A DNA stretch of 64,000 nt from Bacteroidaceae bacterium (GCA_017483765.1 JAFUVE010000019.1:1-64000); one strand, 5' to 3'; shown: positions 43,264 to 50,897, numbered from the stretch's first letter. Numbers and translations: made by a program. The notes: a model not told the origin generated them from the letters alone.

Positions 43264-43908
43264 ATGAAAAAGTTTTACAGCAGCCTCGTAGCCTTATGCG
43301 TAATTTTGGCTGGCGGCATGATGATGGTGTCATGTGACGAGGACACAGAGGACGCCATCGACCTGTCGGGCGAATGGGAAGGCAACATGGGTATGTTCAT
43401 CGACTATGCCGGCTACCGCTACGACGCGCACAACACATGGATCGTGTTCTACCCCGACCATGAGTACGCCACCCACGGCTATGGCGAGGAGGTAGACTAC
43501 TTCACCAGAGACTGCCCTTACCGTTATCAGAACCTATATTTTGAGTGGCGCATCCGCGACCACGTGCTTTACCTCACCTACCCTTACAACCATGAGCTGG
43601 ACGTAGCGATTTATGACTACCGCTTCCGCAACAGCCGCTCGGTGCTTGAATTCTCCATCAACAACGAATATTTCTGCCGTCTGAACAAGCTGAGAGACTT
43701 TACAGACAACTGGTACTGGTGGGATCACGACGACGCCATCATGGAGAACAACCGCGAATACTACCACTACATGACGTGGGCAGAATGGAATCTGGCTAAG
43801 GGCCGCGAGGGCGGAGTCGCTGCTTCCGAAAACAACGCTGTCAAGCCTGAAAACGTGAAGTTAGGCCGTGATTTCTCGAAATTTGAGCATGTAAATGCAG
43901 TTAAATAG
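43264..43908 (+). CDS. Predicted lipoprotein of unknown function
   Basis: 214 aa from the ATG at 43264; the longer upstream reading frame starts before the promoter and is rejected. Signal peptide MKKFYSSLVALCVILAGGMM and lipobox MVSC (Cys near residue 23), followed by an acidic stretch (DEDTEDAIDLSGEWEG). The mature part is rich in Tyr, Trp, Asp and beta-strand-like segments (LSGEWEGNMGMF, TWIVFYPDHEYATHG), resembling small lipocalin-like domains seen in Bacteroidota lipoproteins. The fold is a guess. It is monocistronic, between the efflux gene and the tRNA. Confidence 0.75.
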   Translation: MKKFYSSLVALCVILAGGMMMVSCDEDTEDAIDLSGEWEGNMGMFIDYAGYRYDAHNTWIVFYPDHEYATHGYGEEVDYFTRDCPYRYQNLYFEWRIRDHVLYLTYPYNHELDVAIYDYRFRNSRSVLEFSINNEYFCRLNKLRDFTDNWYWWDHDDAIMENNREYYHYMTWAEWNLAKGREGGVAASENNAVKPENVKLGRDFSKFEHVNAVK

Positions 43909-43927
43909 TAAAAAAAACTGAAAAAGT

Positions 43928-43958
43928 TTTGCAGGTTAAGAAAAAAAGCGTACCTTTG
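43928..43958 (+). promoter_or_regulatory. tRNA promoter
   Basis: TTTG (43928-43931), 19-nt spacer, TACCTTTG (43951-43958). The -7 box overlaps the left arm of an 11-bp inverted repeat (TTTGCACTCGC at 43955-43965, GCGAGTGCAAA at 43988-43998) that ends just before the tRNA. Confidence 0.7.
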
Positions 43959-44003
43959 CACTCGCAAACGGAAAACAGCCCGTCACTGCGAGTGCAAAAG
44001 GAT

Positions 44004-44077
44004 GGCGAGATAGCTCAGCTGGTTAGAGCGTCGGATTCATAATCCGAAGGTCAAGGGTTCAAGTCCCTTTCTCGCTA
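44004..44077 (+). tRNA. tRNA-Met (anticodon CAT)
   Basis: 74 nt folding into a full cloverleaf. Acceptor GGCGAGA/TCTCGCT (a G-U pair at 1:72), D-arm AGCTCAGCTGGTTAGAGC, anticodon stem TCGGA/TCCGA with loop TTCATAA, T-arm AAGGGTTCAAGTCCCTT. The 3' CCA is not encoded. The anticodon stem lacks the three G-C pairs of initiator tRNA, so it is an elongator. A lysidine-modified tRNA-Ile with CAT cannot be ruled out from sequence alone. The integrase gene starts 155 bases downstream. Confidence 0.9.
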
Positions 44078-44087
44078 CAAGATTGGA

Positions 44088-44127
44088 AATCAGAGGGTTA
44101 ACACAAAATAACCTCCTGATTTTTTTG
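44088..44127 (+). terminator. tRNA terminator
   Basis: ATCAGAGGGTTA pairs with TAACCTCCTGAT (two mismatches) around ACACAAAA, followed by TTTTTTG. Confidence 0.7.
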
Positions 44128-44232
44128 TTTTTACAGGGAAAAACACTGAGAAAAGCATAAATAATCGGTTGTTTTTGGTGGTATTCAGAGGGAAAAACGT
44201 GCACAAAACGTGCACATAAAACGTCATCAAAA

Positions 44233-45408
44233 ATGAAGATTTCAGTTTACACAGACAAGCGGCGCAAGACCGCCAAAGGCGCGATGCCTGTACGTCTCAG
44301 ATTCCAGCCACACAGAGGATCCGCATTCCTGATCTCAACAGGGATGGAATGTTTCAACGAGCCAGCTAACTGTACGTTCCCCCCTGCTGAGCCGAACGCG
44401 AAGACGAAGTCCTTCCGGCTCATGAAGTTGTTCACCGCATGCCAGGACCACATCTACCAGCATCCGGATCTGACAAAAGAAAGGATGAAGGAAGAGCTGG
44501 CTGCCATCATTACAGGTAGACCCGCCCGTCGCGACACCATCAGCGACATGTTTGAGAAATACACCAGCGGAAAAAGGGAAAGCTACAGGAAGATGTACGA
44601 AAGGACAGCCGGCAAAATAGCCGGGTTCGACGACAAGGCGACGTTTGAGACTATCGACAGGAAGTGGCTGGAACGTTTCGCCTCATGGCTTGAGAAGGAA
44701 GGAGCGAACACAAACGGAGTGGCGCACCACATGCGCAATCTTCGCGCCGTATTCAACTTTGCCATCGAGGAAGAGGTGACCAACAACTATCCCTTCCGGA
44801 AATACCGAATCAAGAGCGAGCAGACCCGCAAACGCGACTTGACCATAGAGCAGCTGCGACTGTTGCGCGACTATCCATGCGACCCGATACAGCAGAAATA
44901 CGTAGACATGTTCTTCCTGATGTTTTACCTTTGCGGCATCAACGCCGGAGACCTGTTCATGTTGAAGGAGGCCAGCATCAACAACGGACGCATTGAGTAC
45001 TACCGCCAGAAGACGAGGAAGTATTACTCGATCAAGATAGAACCCGAAGCTGAACACATTATTAATAAATACCGTGGAAAAGACTTTCTGCTCAATCTTA
45101 TGGACACCAACGTCGACTACAGTCAGCCGCTCAAGCGGATGAACCAGCAGCTGAAGAAAATCGGGATGACCTACCATGAGGGAGGCAAGTGGACCGGCGA
45201 CCCGCTCTTCCCCGACCTCTCGTCATACTACGCCCGCCACTCATGAGCGAGCATCGCGGCTGAGGTTGACGTGCCGATGGACGTGATTGCGCAGGCTCTT
45301 GGACATTCTACTCCCTATATGACTACGGATATCTACGTGAACCGGCGTCTGCGGAAGATTGACGAGGCAAACAGGCGGGTGATTGATTATTTCAAGAGTG
45401 GAGAGTAA
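44233..45408 (+). pseudogene. Tyrosine recombinase (integrase) interrupted by an in-frame TGA
   Basis: The first frame gives 337 aa ending at YYARHS. The TGA at 45244-45246 is followed in the same frame by 53 more codons (ASIAAEVDVPMDVIAQALGH, then STPYMTTDIYVN) that clearly complete the domain. Family members usually have Trp here (RHSW), so one base change, TGG to TGA, explains it. The N-terminal arm/SAM-like domains (residues 1-180) and most of the catalytic domain are intact, but the truncated product lacks the GH motif and the catalytic Tyr (TTDIY). Length with readthrough (391 aa) fits Bacteroidota mobile-element integrases. Its place next to a tRNA is typical of an integrated element. 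Confidence 0.9.
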
Positions 45409-45510
45409 AAAAATAGCAAAATTTCTATTTTTTTGGTAGAATATTTTGTAATTAATAGTAAAATTACTATCTTTGCAAAGTCAAATAACAAAATCAGAGA
45501 ATAAAAAATG
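45409..45510. other. Original hicA upstream region
   Basis: An AT-rich gap between the integrase end and the IS. It contains the promoter 45445-45475 and ends with AAAAAATG, the left copy of the IS target duplication, which includes the original hicA start codon. Confidence 0.7.
45445..45475 (+). promoter_or_regulatory. Original hicAB promoter, now separated from the genes
   Basis: TTTG (45445-45448), 19-nt spacer, TATCTTTG (45468-45475), an excellent match to the Bacteroidota consensus. The start codon it once served is the ATG at 45508-45510, now followed by the IS. Confidence 0.7.
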
Positions 45511-46867
45511 GACCTATAGCTCAATTTGCAGGATGGAATCCCCCTCAAAGGCCGATTCCTACAGGGGTTCTATGCGATTCAAACGTTTCAGAGCACAAAT
45601 CGACGATTGAAAATGCTCAATAGCTCATTTTGCAGGATGTGAGTGCCCTCAAAGCCTGAATACTGCTAACTTTGCAGGCAATTCAAACGCCTAAAAACAG
45701 AGTTAGCATGAACAAGAGAAAATGTGAGGTGTGTGGCTCTTCACATACAGTAAAGAATGGTGTACGCAAAGGCGTACAGTTGTATAAGTGCCAGGAATGT
45801 GGCTACCAGTTCCGTGCAGGTGTGGAAGTCAGCGATGCTGAGCTCTGGAATGCTTATCAACAAGAGAAGCAGACAATCAGGGAACTTTCCGAGCGCTATG
45901 GTAAGAGTGTATCTACCATCAAACGCAGGCTTCACGCCATCAAACGCGAATGGAGGCAGCCGTCTCTGTCCGGTTCGGGGTTCGTGCACATGGACGTGAC
46001 CTATTGGGGGCGCAACTTCGGTGTGCTGCTTGCATTGGACAACCAGACAGGAAAACCTCTATACATGGCCTTCGTGAAGAGTGAAACGGTTAAGGACTAC
46101 GAGGATGCCATCAGCAGCATAAAGGACCGTGGCTACTCCATCCGCGGGCTGATCATTGACGGCAAGCAGAGCCTGTTCAAAACGTTTTCATACTATCCCA
46201 TACAGATGTGCCAGTTCCACATGAAGCAGATTGTAAGGAGGTATCTGACACTGAGTCCTAAGATGCATGCAAGCAGGGAGTTGAAGGACTTGGTTAACGG
46301 GCTTCACAGGGCTGACGGAACAGATTTCAGAAAAAAACTACCAGGAATGGAAGGAGAGGTGGAAGGACACGATAGCCCACAAGAGTCTCCACAAGGACGG
46401 GAAGATGCACTATACGCATCAGCGGTTGAGGGCGGCTATGAACAGCCTGAACTTCTATCAGCCTTATCTCTTCACCTACCAACGCGAGGACTGCAAGGAA
46501 ATGCCCAACACGAACAACAAGATTGAGGGCACGTTTACTGACTTGAAGAAGAACCTGAACAACCACAGTGGACTAACTATGGAGAACCGCAAGCGGTTCA
46601 TTTCTGGGTTTTTCTTGGCATTGGCAGAATCTCTAGGAATGAAAAAGCAGGAACCCCAATAGAGACTCCTGCTCATTCCTGTCGATTTGCGCAGTCCTAT
46701 TCCTCATGGAGTTGCTCCCCAGCAGAGCTCCACTACGCTTCAGACTGCGGGGCAAAGGTACAAAATCCATTTGGTTTGACAATAGAAAAAACGGAAAAAG
46801 CCATCCTGCAATTTGAGCTATTGAATACCTACTACTCAAAAAAATCCTGCAAAATGAGCTATACGCC
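45511..46867 (+). mobile_element. IS256-like insertion sequence with double nested inverted repeats
   Basis: 1357 bp, flanked by an 8-bp target duplication AAAAAATG (45503-45510 and 46868-46875). Outer ends: TATAGCTCAATTTGCAGGAT (45515-45534) and its inverted match (46844-46863; 19 of 20 the same). A second inner pair lies at 45619-45638 and 46803-46822. It carries one transposase gene on the plus strand, frame-shifted here. The length, 8-bp duplication and transposase type fit an IS256-group element with a zinc-ribbon transposase. The family name is from memory. Confidence 0.85.
45708..46662 (+). pseudogene. IS transposase, frame-shifted
   Basis: ATG at 45708. The N-terminus has a zinc ribbon (CEVCGSSHTVKNGV, YKCQECGYQF), then a helix-turn-helix (TIRELSERYGKSVSTIKRRL), then an RNase H-like DDE core (HMDVTYWGRNFGVLLALDNQ with the first Asp, LIIDGKQSLFKTF with the second, and MCQFHMKQIVRRYL). 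At the A7 run 46331-46337 the frame is lost. Removing one A restores TDFRKNYQEWKERW and leads into the rest of the domain with MPNTNNKIEGTFTDLKKNLN, where the final Glu sits, ending at 46662. The frame 0 product stops early, at 46526, after an unrelated tail. Reaching the second frame needs +1 (or -2) slippage, so inactivation by homopolymer expansion is the simpler reading. Confidence 0.85.
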
Positions 46868-46872
46868 AAAAA

Positions 46873-47052
46873 ATGAAGTACACAGAGCTGCACAGGCGTT
46901 TCATCAAAGCTGGCTACACTTTCAGCCATGCGGAGGGAAGCCATTATTTCTACAAGAAAGACGGCCAACTGACAGAACCGATTCCCTACCACGGAGCTAA
47001 GGAGATTTCAAAGGGCCTTGCGAACAAACTAATCAAAAAGTACGGGGTTTGA
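46873..47052 (+). CDS. hicA: HicA-type mRNA interferase toxin
   Basis: 59 aa, too short for many ORF finders. The sequence MKYTELHRRFIKAGYTFSHA, EGSHYFYKKDG, IPYHGAKEISKGLANKLIKK matches the HicA double-stranded RNA-binding-like fold. The catalytic His lies in GSHY, and the IPxHxxKEI strand/helix is present. HicA cleaves mRNA and is inhibited by HicB. The start codon lies inside the right target duplication of the IS (46868-46875), so the coding region is complete but its native promoter is 1.4 kb away on the other side of the IS. Any expression must now come from inside the IS. hicB follows 38 bases later. Confidence 0.85.
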   Translation: MKYTELHRRFIKAGYTFSHAEGSHYFYKKDGQLTEPIPYHGAKEISKGLANKLIKKYGV

Positions 47053-47062
47053 CCCCCGTACT
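47039..47062 (+). other. Hairpin across the hicA stop codon
   Basis: Perfect 9-bp stem AGTACGGGG-TTTGAC-CCCCGTACT. The loop contains the TGA stop of hicA. It is not followed by a T-run, so it looks like an RNA stability or translation signal between toxin and antitoxin, not a terminator. Confidence 0.55.
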
Positions 47063-47090
47063 TTATAAAACATAAAAAGAGTACTGCAAA

Positions 47091-47495
47091 ATGGAGAAAA
47101 AAAAGATCATCATGGTTATCGAGAAATCGAAAGACCATTTCAGCGGTTATTCAGAGAACTGCGACGGAATATACGCTGCTGGCAGCTCCGTGGATGAGGT
47201 TAAGGCAGACACGATAGAGGCAATCCGTCTGATCAAGGCAAACCTTCCTGAAGAGAGGTGGCCAGATGAGATAAAGGGTGATTATGAGCTTGTCTGGAAG
47301 CTTGACGTCCAAAGTTTCCTGGAGTTCTACTCCCAATACATGTCGCTGTCAGGGATGGAGCGTGCGACAGGTATCAACCAGAAGCAGCTATCGAACTATC
47401 TGAACCGCCGTGCTGTTCCCAGGCGGAAACAGACGGAGCGGATTATCAACGGGATCCACAACCTGGCTTCAGAATTGCTGAGCATAACACTCTGA
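47091..47495 (+). CDS. hicB: HicB-type antitoxin with helix-turn-helix domain
   Basis: 134 aa. The N-terminal half is the HicB RNase H-like fold (KIIMVIEKSKDHFSGYSENC, GIYAAGSSVDEVKADTIEAI). The C-terminal half is a helix-turn-helix (SGMERATGINQKQLSNYLNR) that should bind the hicAB promoter. It neutralises HicA by direct binding and represses the operon. Gene order toxin then antitoxin is the usual one for hicAB. The operator it would bind is probably near 45445-45510, now cut off by the IS, so autoregulation of the pair is probably lost. Confidence 0.88.
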   Translation: MEKKKIIMVIEKSKDHFSGYSENCDGIYAAGSSVDEVKADTIEAIRLIKANLPEERWPDEIKGDYELVWKLDVQSFLEFYSQYMSLSGMERATGINQKQLSNYLNRRAVPRRKQTERIINGIHNLASELLSITL

Positions 47496-47532
47496 CTTGT
47501 TATTTGACACTTTCAAATCAGTGTGGAAGAGA

Positions 47533-47570
47533 GGGTGCGCCGGAAACGGTGCACCCTTGTTGTTTTTTTT
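47533..47570 (+). terminator. hicAB terminator
   Basis: GGGTGCGCCG-GAAA-CGGTGCACCC (one G-U pair) followed by TTGTTGTTTTTTTT. Confidence 0.85.
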
Positions 47571-47604
47571 CAGTTGAAAGTTTAGAGTGGCTTGCGGACG
47601 GGTA

Positions 47605-47707
47605 TTAAATGAAGAATGAAGAATTGGCCATGCGGACGGGAGTTAAATGAAGAATGAAGAATTGGCCATGCGGACGGGGAAGTTACAAGACGCCCCACGG
47701 GGCGTCT
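47605..47707. repeat. 38-nt tandem repeat plus AGACGCCCC hairpin
   Basis: Two copies (47605-47640, 47643-47678) of TTAAATGAAGAATGAAGAAT followed by TGGCCATGCGGACGGG, then the hairpin AGACGCCCC-AC-GGGGCGTCT (47688-47707). The CTA right after it is the TAG stop of the DUF5675 gene on the minus strand. Confidence 0.75.
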
Positions 47708-48169
47708 CTACTTGATCTCGATGTAGATGGGTTCGGTGGCGGTGAGGAGACGTTTGTAGAGTCGTTCGAAGCAGAGTTGGCTGGAGGTGACGCGTCCGAC
47801 GACGGTGTTGAAGCCGACGATGATGCATCCGGACGTGGAGTTGTGGTCGACGCCGCAATGGATGAGTATGCCTTCGAATCCAGGGACATTCTGCAGACGC
47901 GGGACTTTGCCCTGACAGAAATCGTTGTAGTAGCGTTTTCTTGAGAATTTTGGAGAGACCTGGTTGAGCAGCACACGGTAGGTGCCAAGAGGGATGGCGG
48001 TCTGGTGCTTGACCTTGACGCGCTTGATTTCGGATAGTGGCATGGACTGTCGGAGCCCACGGTCCTGGTCTTCGATGGTGTCGCAGAAGTAGGTGCCGTC
48101 GATATAGAGCCGGCCGACCTGATAGGGCTTTCCAGCCCGCATGGGAATACGTTTGAGTGTGAGAATCAT
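47708..48169 (-). CDS. DUF5675 family protein
   Basis: 153 aa, no signal peptide or membrane segment. The sequence MILTLKRIPMRAGKPYQVGR, CDTIEDQDRGLRQ, KVKHQTAIPLGTYRVLLN, ILIHCGVDHNSTSGCIIVG matches the DUF5675 family of small proteins common in Bacteroidota genomes and prophages. The conserved IHxG...T.GCI pattern recalls YkuD-like L,D-transpeptidase active sites (His and Cys), but that is only a resemblance. Its position next to a decayed integrative element suggests a phage or mobile origin. The stop codon is inside a hairpin repeat. Confidence 0.75.
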   Translation of the reverse strand: MILTLKRIPMRAGKPYQVGRLYIDGTYFCDTIEDQDRGLRQSMPLSEIKRVKVKHQTAIPLGTYRVLLNQVSPKFSRKRYYNDFCQGKVPRLQNVPGFEGILIHCGVDHNSTSGCIIVGFNTVVGRVTSSQLCFERLYKRLLTATEPIYIEIK

Positions 48170-48210
48170 GTGTTTAGTTTAAAGTTTAAAGTTTAAAGAG
48201 GATAGAGGGG

Positions 48211-48277
48211 ATACTCGGAGGAATCAGAATACTCGGAGGAATCGGAATACTCGGAGGAATCGGAATACTCGGAATTC
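48211..48277. repeat. ATACTCGGAGGAATCGGA repeat tract
   Basis: Four units of GGAATACTCGGAGGAATCGG type, related to 23751-23853 and 52601-52669. It lies in the 5' region of the DUF5675 gene. Confidence 0.75.
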
Positions 48278-48364
48278 TATGAACAACGATGTGTTTATTT
48301 CTGGTGCAAAGTTAGCATAAAAAAAGGTTTGTTTTCTGAGTTTTCGGAAAAAGATAGAGAAAAA

Positions 48365-49672
48365 TTATCTGAACTGCTTTTTCTTCTTGAAGTTGATGCC
48401 AGCATAGAAATGGAGGTATGCGAAGGAGTTGTTCATGTTGACGTGGCGGTTGCGGTAGTCGAATGAGTGGAATCGGAAAGCCACTCCGAAAAAGCGCTTG
48501 TTGTCGTTGTAGACGAGCCCCATGCGTGTGATGAAGTCGATGTTGAGCTTGTCGAGGCTGAAATGCCGGAACTGTGCGTCCTGCTCCTTCATGGATCCGT
48601 CGGCAATGTTGTCGGCGTTGTAGAATGTGACGTTGTAGGCCAGTCCTGGTGAGAGCGAGATTGCGAAGAGCCAGTTTTTTGCGAACACCCAGTTGTAAGC
48701 GTATCCGAAATTGATGGCGTAATCGTTGTACTTGACGGTGTTGAAGAGAATGGTGGGCTCGATATGCGGGAGCAGAAGCGGGCTGATTTTCGACTCGTTC
48801 ATCGTGGCCTTGTGATGCGTGAATGAGAATCCGAGCTTGAACGTGCCAGCAGAGCGCCGTTGCATGGTGCTCTGTGCGAAGGCTGCCGGATAGGAGAAGT
48901 GTCGGTGGTTGAAGATGTAGTAGAGGTTGAATCCGCGTGTCTGGATGTCGAGCGCGGAGAAGTTTTTGGAGAGCCCCTCAGGCCAGGGGTTGTCCTTGTT
49001 GAAGATGTTGTCGAGGCTGGTACATTCGAAGTCGTTACCAGTTCGTCGGTAATAGAGGTCGAGCCCGACCTTTGACGTGTAGAAGCTGAAGTCGAAGGAC
49101 AGTTTCTTCTTGTTGTCCGGCTTCTCACTTCCTATAAGCCCGTTGAGGTCGATGTTGTATCCCCAGAAAATCCATTTCCACCCCACGTATCCTCCTAGTC
49201 GGAAACCGGGCCGGGGGGAGAACCGGAGCGTCTGCTTTTTTTCTCCCGTGCTTTTGATGGTGAAGTTCTCGAATGAGGTGGTAGTCTGCAGCATGACTGT
49301 GAAGTCATAGAGCTGGGGAGTGATGTACGTGGTATCGATGTTGTTCCATTCGGTGAACTGGTCGCCGAGGAAGTTCTTGAGCAATCGCTTCTGCTTTCGC
49401 TTGCTGAGGTCTTCGAACTCAAGGTCTCCTCCGAGAGAGTCGGTGATGACCTGCTCGAGTGCCGGTCCCGAGTCAAGTATTTTCTCGATGGCGTTGAAGA
49501 CGCCCCCGTATCCCGGCACGGAGTCGGAGCTGATGGAGTCGGTGTTTTGGCCATCAACGACGGTACCGGCTTCCTTGACGGAGTCGGTTACGACAATCTG
49601 TGCTGAGCCGCAGTAGCAGCCCAGCACAAAAAATGCGGTATAAAGCAAGAGACGTTTCAGAGTCATTCTCAC
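48365..49672 (-). CDS. DUF4421 family outer-membrane-type protein
   Basis: 435 aa with a signal sequence (LLLYTAFFVLGCYCGSAQ), a low-complexity Ser/Asp-rich linker to about residue 110, then alternating amphipathic strands to the C-terminus (YDFTVMLQTTTSFENFTIKS, LRFSPRPGFRLGGYVGWKW, INFGYAYNWVFAKNWLFAIS, FAYLHFYAGINFKKKKQF). This fits the DUF4421 family of predicted beta-barrel proteins in Bacteroidales. No enzymatic motif. It is monocistronic and lies between the DUF5675 gene and the MaoC-like gene on the same strand. Confidence 0.78.
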   Translation of the reverse strand: MRMTLKRLLLYTAFFVLGCYCGSAQIVVTDSVKEAGTVVDGQNTDSISSDSVPGYGGVFNAIEKILDSGPALEQVITDSLGGDLEFEDLSKRKQKRLLKNFLGDQFTEWNNIDTTYITPQLYDFTVMLQTTTSFENFTIKSTGEKKQTLRFSPRPGFRLGGYVGWKWIFWGYNIDLNGLIGSEKPDNKKKLSFDFSFYTSKVGLDLYYRRTGNDFECTSLDNIFNKDNPWPEGLSKNFSALDIQTRGFNLYYIFNHRHFSYPAAFAQSTMQRRSAGTFKLGFSFTHHKATMNESKISPLLLPHIEPTILFNTVKYNDYAINFGYAYNWVFAKNWLFAISLSPGLAYNVTFYNADNIADGSMKEQDAQFRHFSLDKLNIDFITRMGLVYNDNKRFFGVAFRFHSFDYRNRHVNMNNSFAYLHFYAGINFKKKKQFR

Positions 49673-49738
49673 TTTGTTAGTCGGAAGCGGTTGTCAATCA
49701 TGGTTCCGGCATCGATTTGCGCCGGACGTTCCGTTCGT

Positions 49739-50206
49739 TTAGTTATTGAAGAAATAGAGGAAAGTGGCGAGACCTTCGAGAGCGGGCTTCTTAGCGTTCT
49801 CGATTTCGATGACGAACTTGATCTCTGCCTTGCACGTGCCTCTGAGGTTGACGATGTTGTTGAGGTATGTGACGAGACGTACCCGGCTTCCGGTGATGAC
49901 CGGCTGTCCGAACTTCATCTTGTCCATCCCGTAGTTGACCATCATCTTGAGGTTGTTGACCTCGATGATTTGGTTCCACATGTACGGAAGTAGTGAGAGG
50001 GTGAGATATCCGTGTGCAATCGTGGACTTATACGGGCTTTCCACCTTAGCTTTCTCCACGTCCACGTGTATCCACTGATAGTCGAGTGTTGCCTCTGCAA
50101 ACTTGTTGATACGCTCCTGGTCGACGAGCAGCCATTCGCTCTCTCCCAGTTTCTGACCCAGCTGGGCAGCAAACTCATCGTAAGAGTTGATAACCAATTT
50201 TCCCAT
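49739..50206 (-). CDS. MaoC-like (R)-specific enoyl-CoA hydratase
   Basis: 155 aa from the ATG at 50206 (MGKLVINSYDEFAAQLGQKL); nine upstream residues from an alternative start are rejected. A hot-dog fold dehydratase with the hydratase-2 motif FAEATLDYQWIHVDVEKAKV, then ESPYKSTIAHGYLTLSLLPY. The catalytic Asp/His pair is in DYQWIHVD and AHGY. It should hydrate trans-2-enoyl-CoA thioesters reversibly. The physiological pathway is not clear, as no fatty acid genes are adjacent. It lies 158 bases upstream of the end of rplS. Confidence 0.85.
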   Translation of the reverse strand: MGKLVINSYDEFAAQLGQKLGESEWLLVDQERINKFAEATLDYQWIHVDVEKAKVESPYKSTIAHGYLTLSLLPYMWNQIIEVNNLKMMVNYGMDKMKFGQPVITGSRVRLVTYLNNIVNLRGTCKAEIKFVIEIENAKKPALEGLATFLYFFNN

Positions 50207-50311
50207 ATTAGATAATTTTAAAATTTTATGCAAAGTTACGAAATAAAAATCAAAATGCCGTCATGGTGAGGTGTTATATTTTCCTGAGGCTGTAATTAAT
50301 CATGAAAAACA

Positions 50312-50348
50312 ATCCGTCGTGCATAGGAGATGCACGACGGATGTTTTG
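50312..50348 (-). terminator. rplS terminator
   Basis: 12-bp perfect stem ATCCGTCGTGCA-TAGGAGA-TGCACGACGGAT (50312-50342). On the minus strand TGTTTTTCATG follows. It lies 31 bases past the rplS stop. Confidence 0.85.
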
Positions 50349-50373
50349 TCGAATTATCAGAGAAGAGCAAGGA

Positions 50374-50742
50374 TTAATCCTCCTTCTTTCTTGTAAGCTT
50401 CTCCTTGATACGAGCCTTCTTACCCGTGAGGTCGCGCAGGTAGTAGAGTTTTGCACGACGCACCTTACCAACCTTGTTGACTTCGATAGATGCGATGTTA
50501 GGTGACTCGATAGGGAAGATACGCTCAACGCCTACAGTACCAGACATCTTACGTACGGTGAAACGCTTTTTCTTACCTTCTCCGTTGATTTTGATGACTA
50601 CACCGCGGTAGAGCTGAATACGCTCTTTCGATCCCTCGATGATTTTGTAAGCCACGGTGATGGTGTCACCAGCTTTGAACTTAGGAAACTCTTGTTCTCT
50701 TTTTACTTCGAAAGCTTCCTCTGCGATTTTAATCAGATCCAT
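50374..50742 (-). CDS. rplS: 50S ribosomal protein L19
   Basis: 122 aa from the ATG at 50742 ([20 protein letters not shown]). The 62 residues of the longer frame upstream are leader sequence and are not protein-like. L19 lies at the interface of the two subunits. Conserved segments are [60 protein letters not shown] and [20 protein letters not shown]. Standard length. Monocistronic, with its own promoter about 155 bases upstream and a strong terminator. In many other bacteria it is linked to rpsP-rimM-trmD, but here it stands alone. Confidence 0.97.
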   Translation of the reverse strand: MDLIKIAEEAFEVKREQEFPKFKAGDTITVAYKIIEGSKERIQLYRGVVIKINGEGKKKRFTVRKMSGTVGVERIFPIESPNIASIEVNKVGKVRRAKLYYLRDLTGKKARIKEKLTRKKED

Positions 50743-50897
50743 TGTTCTGCTTTGATTATTAGTTGATTTGTTGAAAGACGAAGCATTCCCGGTCTCTCTG
50801 TTGACGAGGCTTTCGGACATTGGAATCATTTCGTGCCTCAACGGCACACGGTCCTTTGTCGGCCAGGTCCTCGGCAGAGGCTTCGCCAAAGCGGATG

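Noticed and set aside
44004..44077. Initiator tRNA-Met or lysidine tRNA-Ile
   Set aside because: Initiator is excluded because the anticodon stem lacks the three consecutive G-C pairs. tRNA-Ile(CAT) cannot be excluded without identity-element comparison, but elongator Met is the more usual reading.
44233..45408. TGA read as tryptophan (recoded stop) in the integrase
   Set aside because: TGA is used as an ordinary stop in this window (for example hicA, murD-type neighbours and others end cleanly). Trp is encoded by TGG in all conserved genes, so recoding is not supported.
46331..46337. Programmed frameshifting in the IS transposase at the A7 run
   Set aside because: The move needed is +1 (or -2), not the -1 shift usual for A-rich slippery sites in IS elements. 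Removing one A gives a single continuous frame, so a homopolymer expansion or read error is simpler. Not fully excluded.
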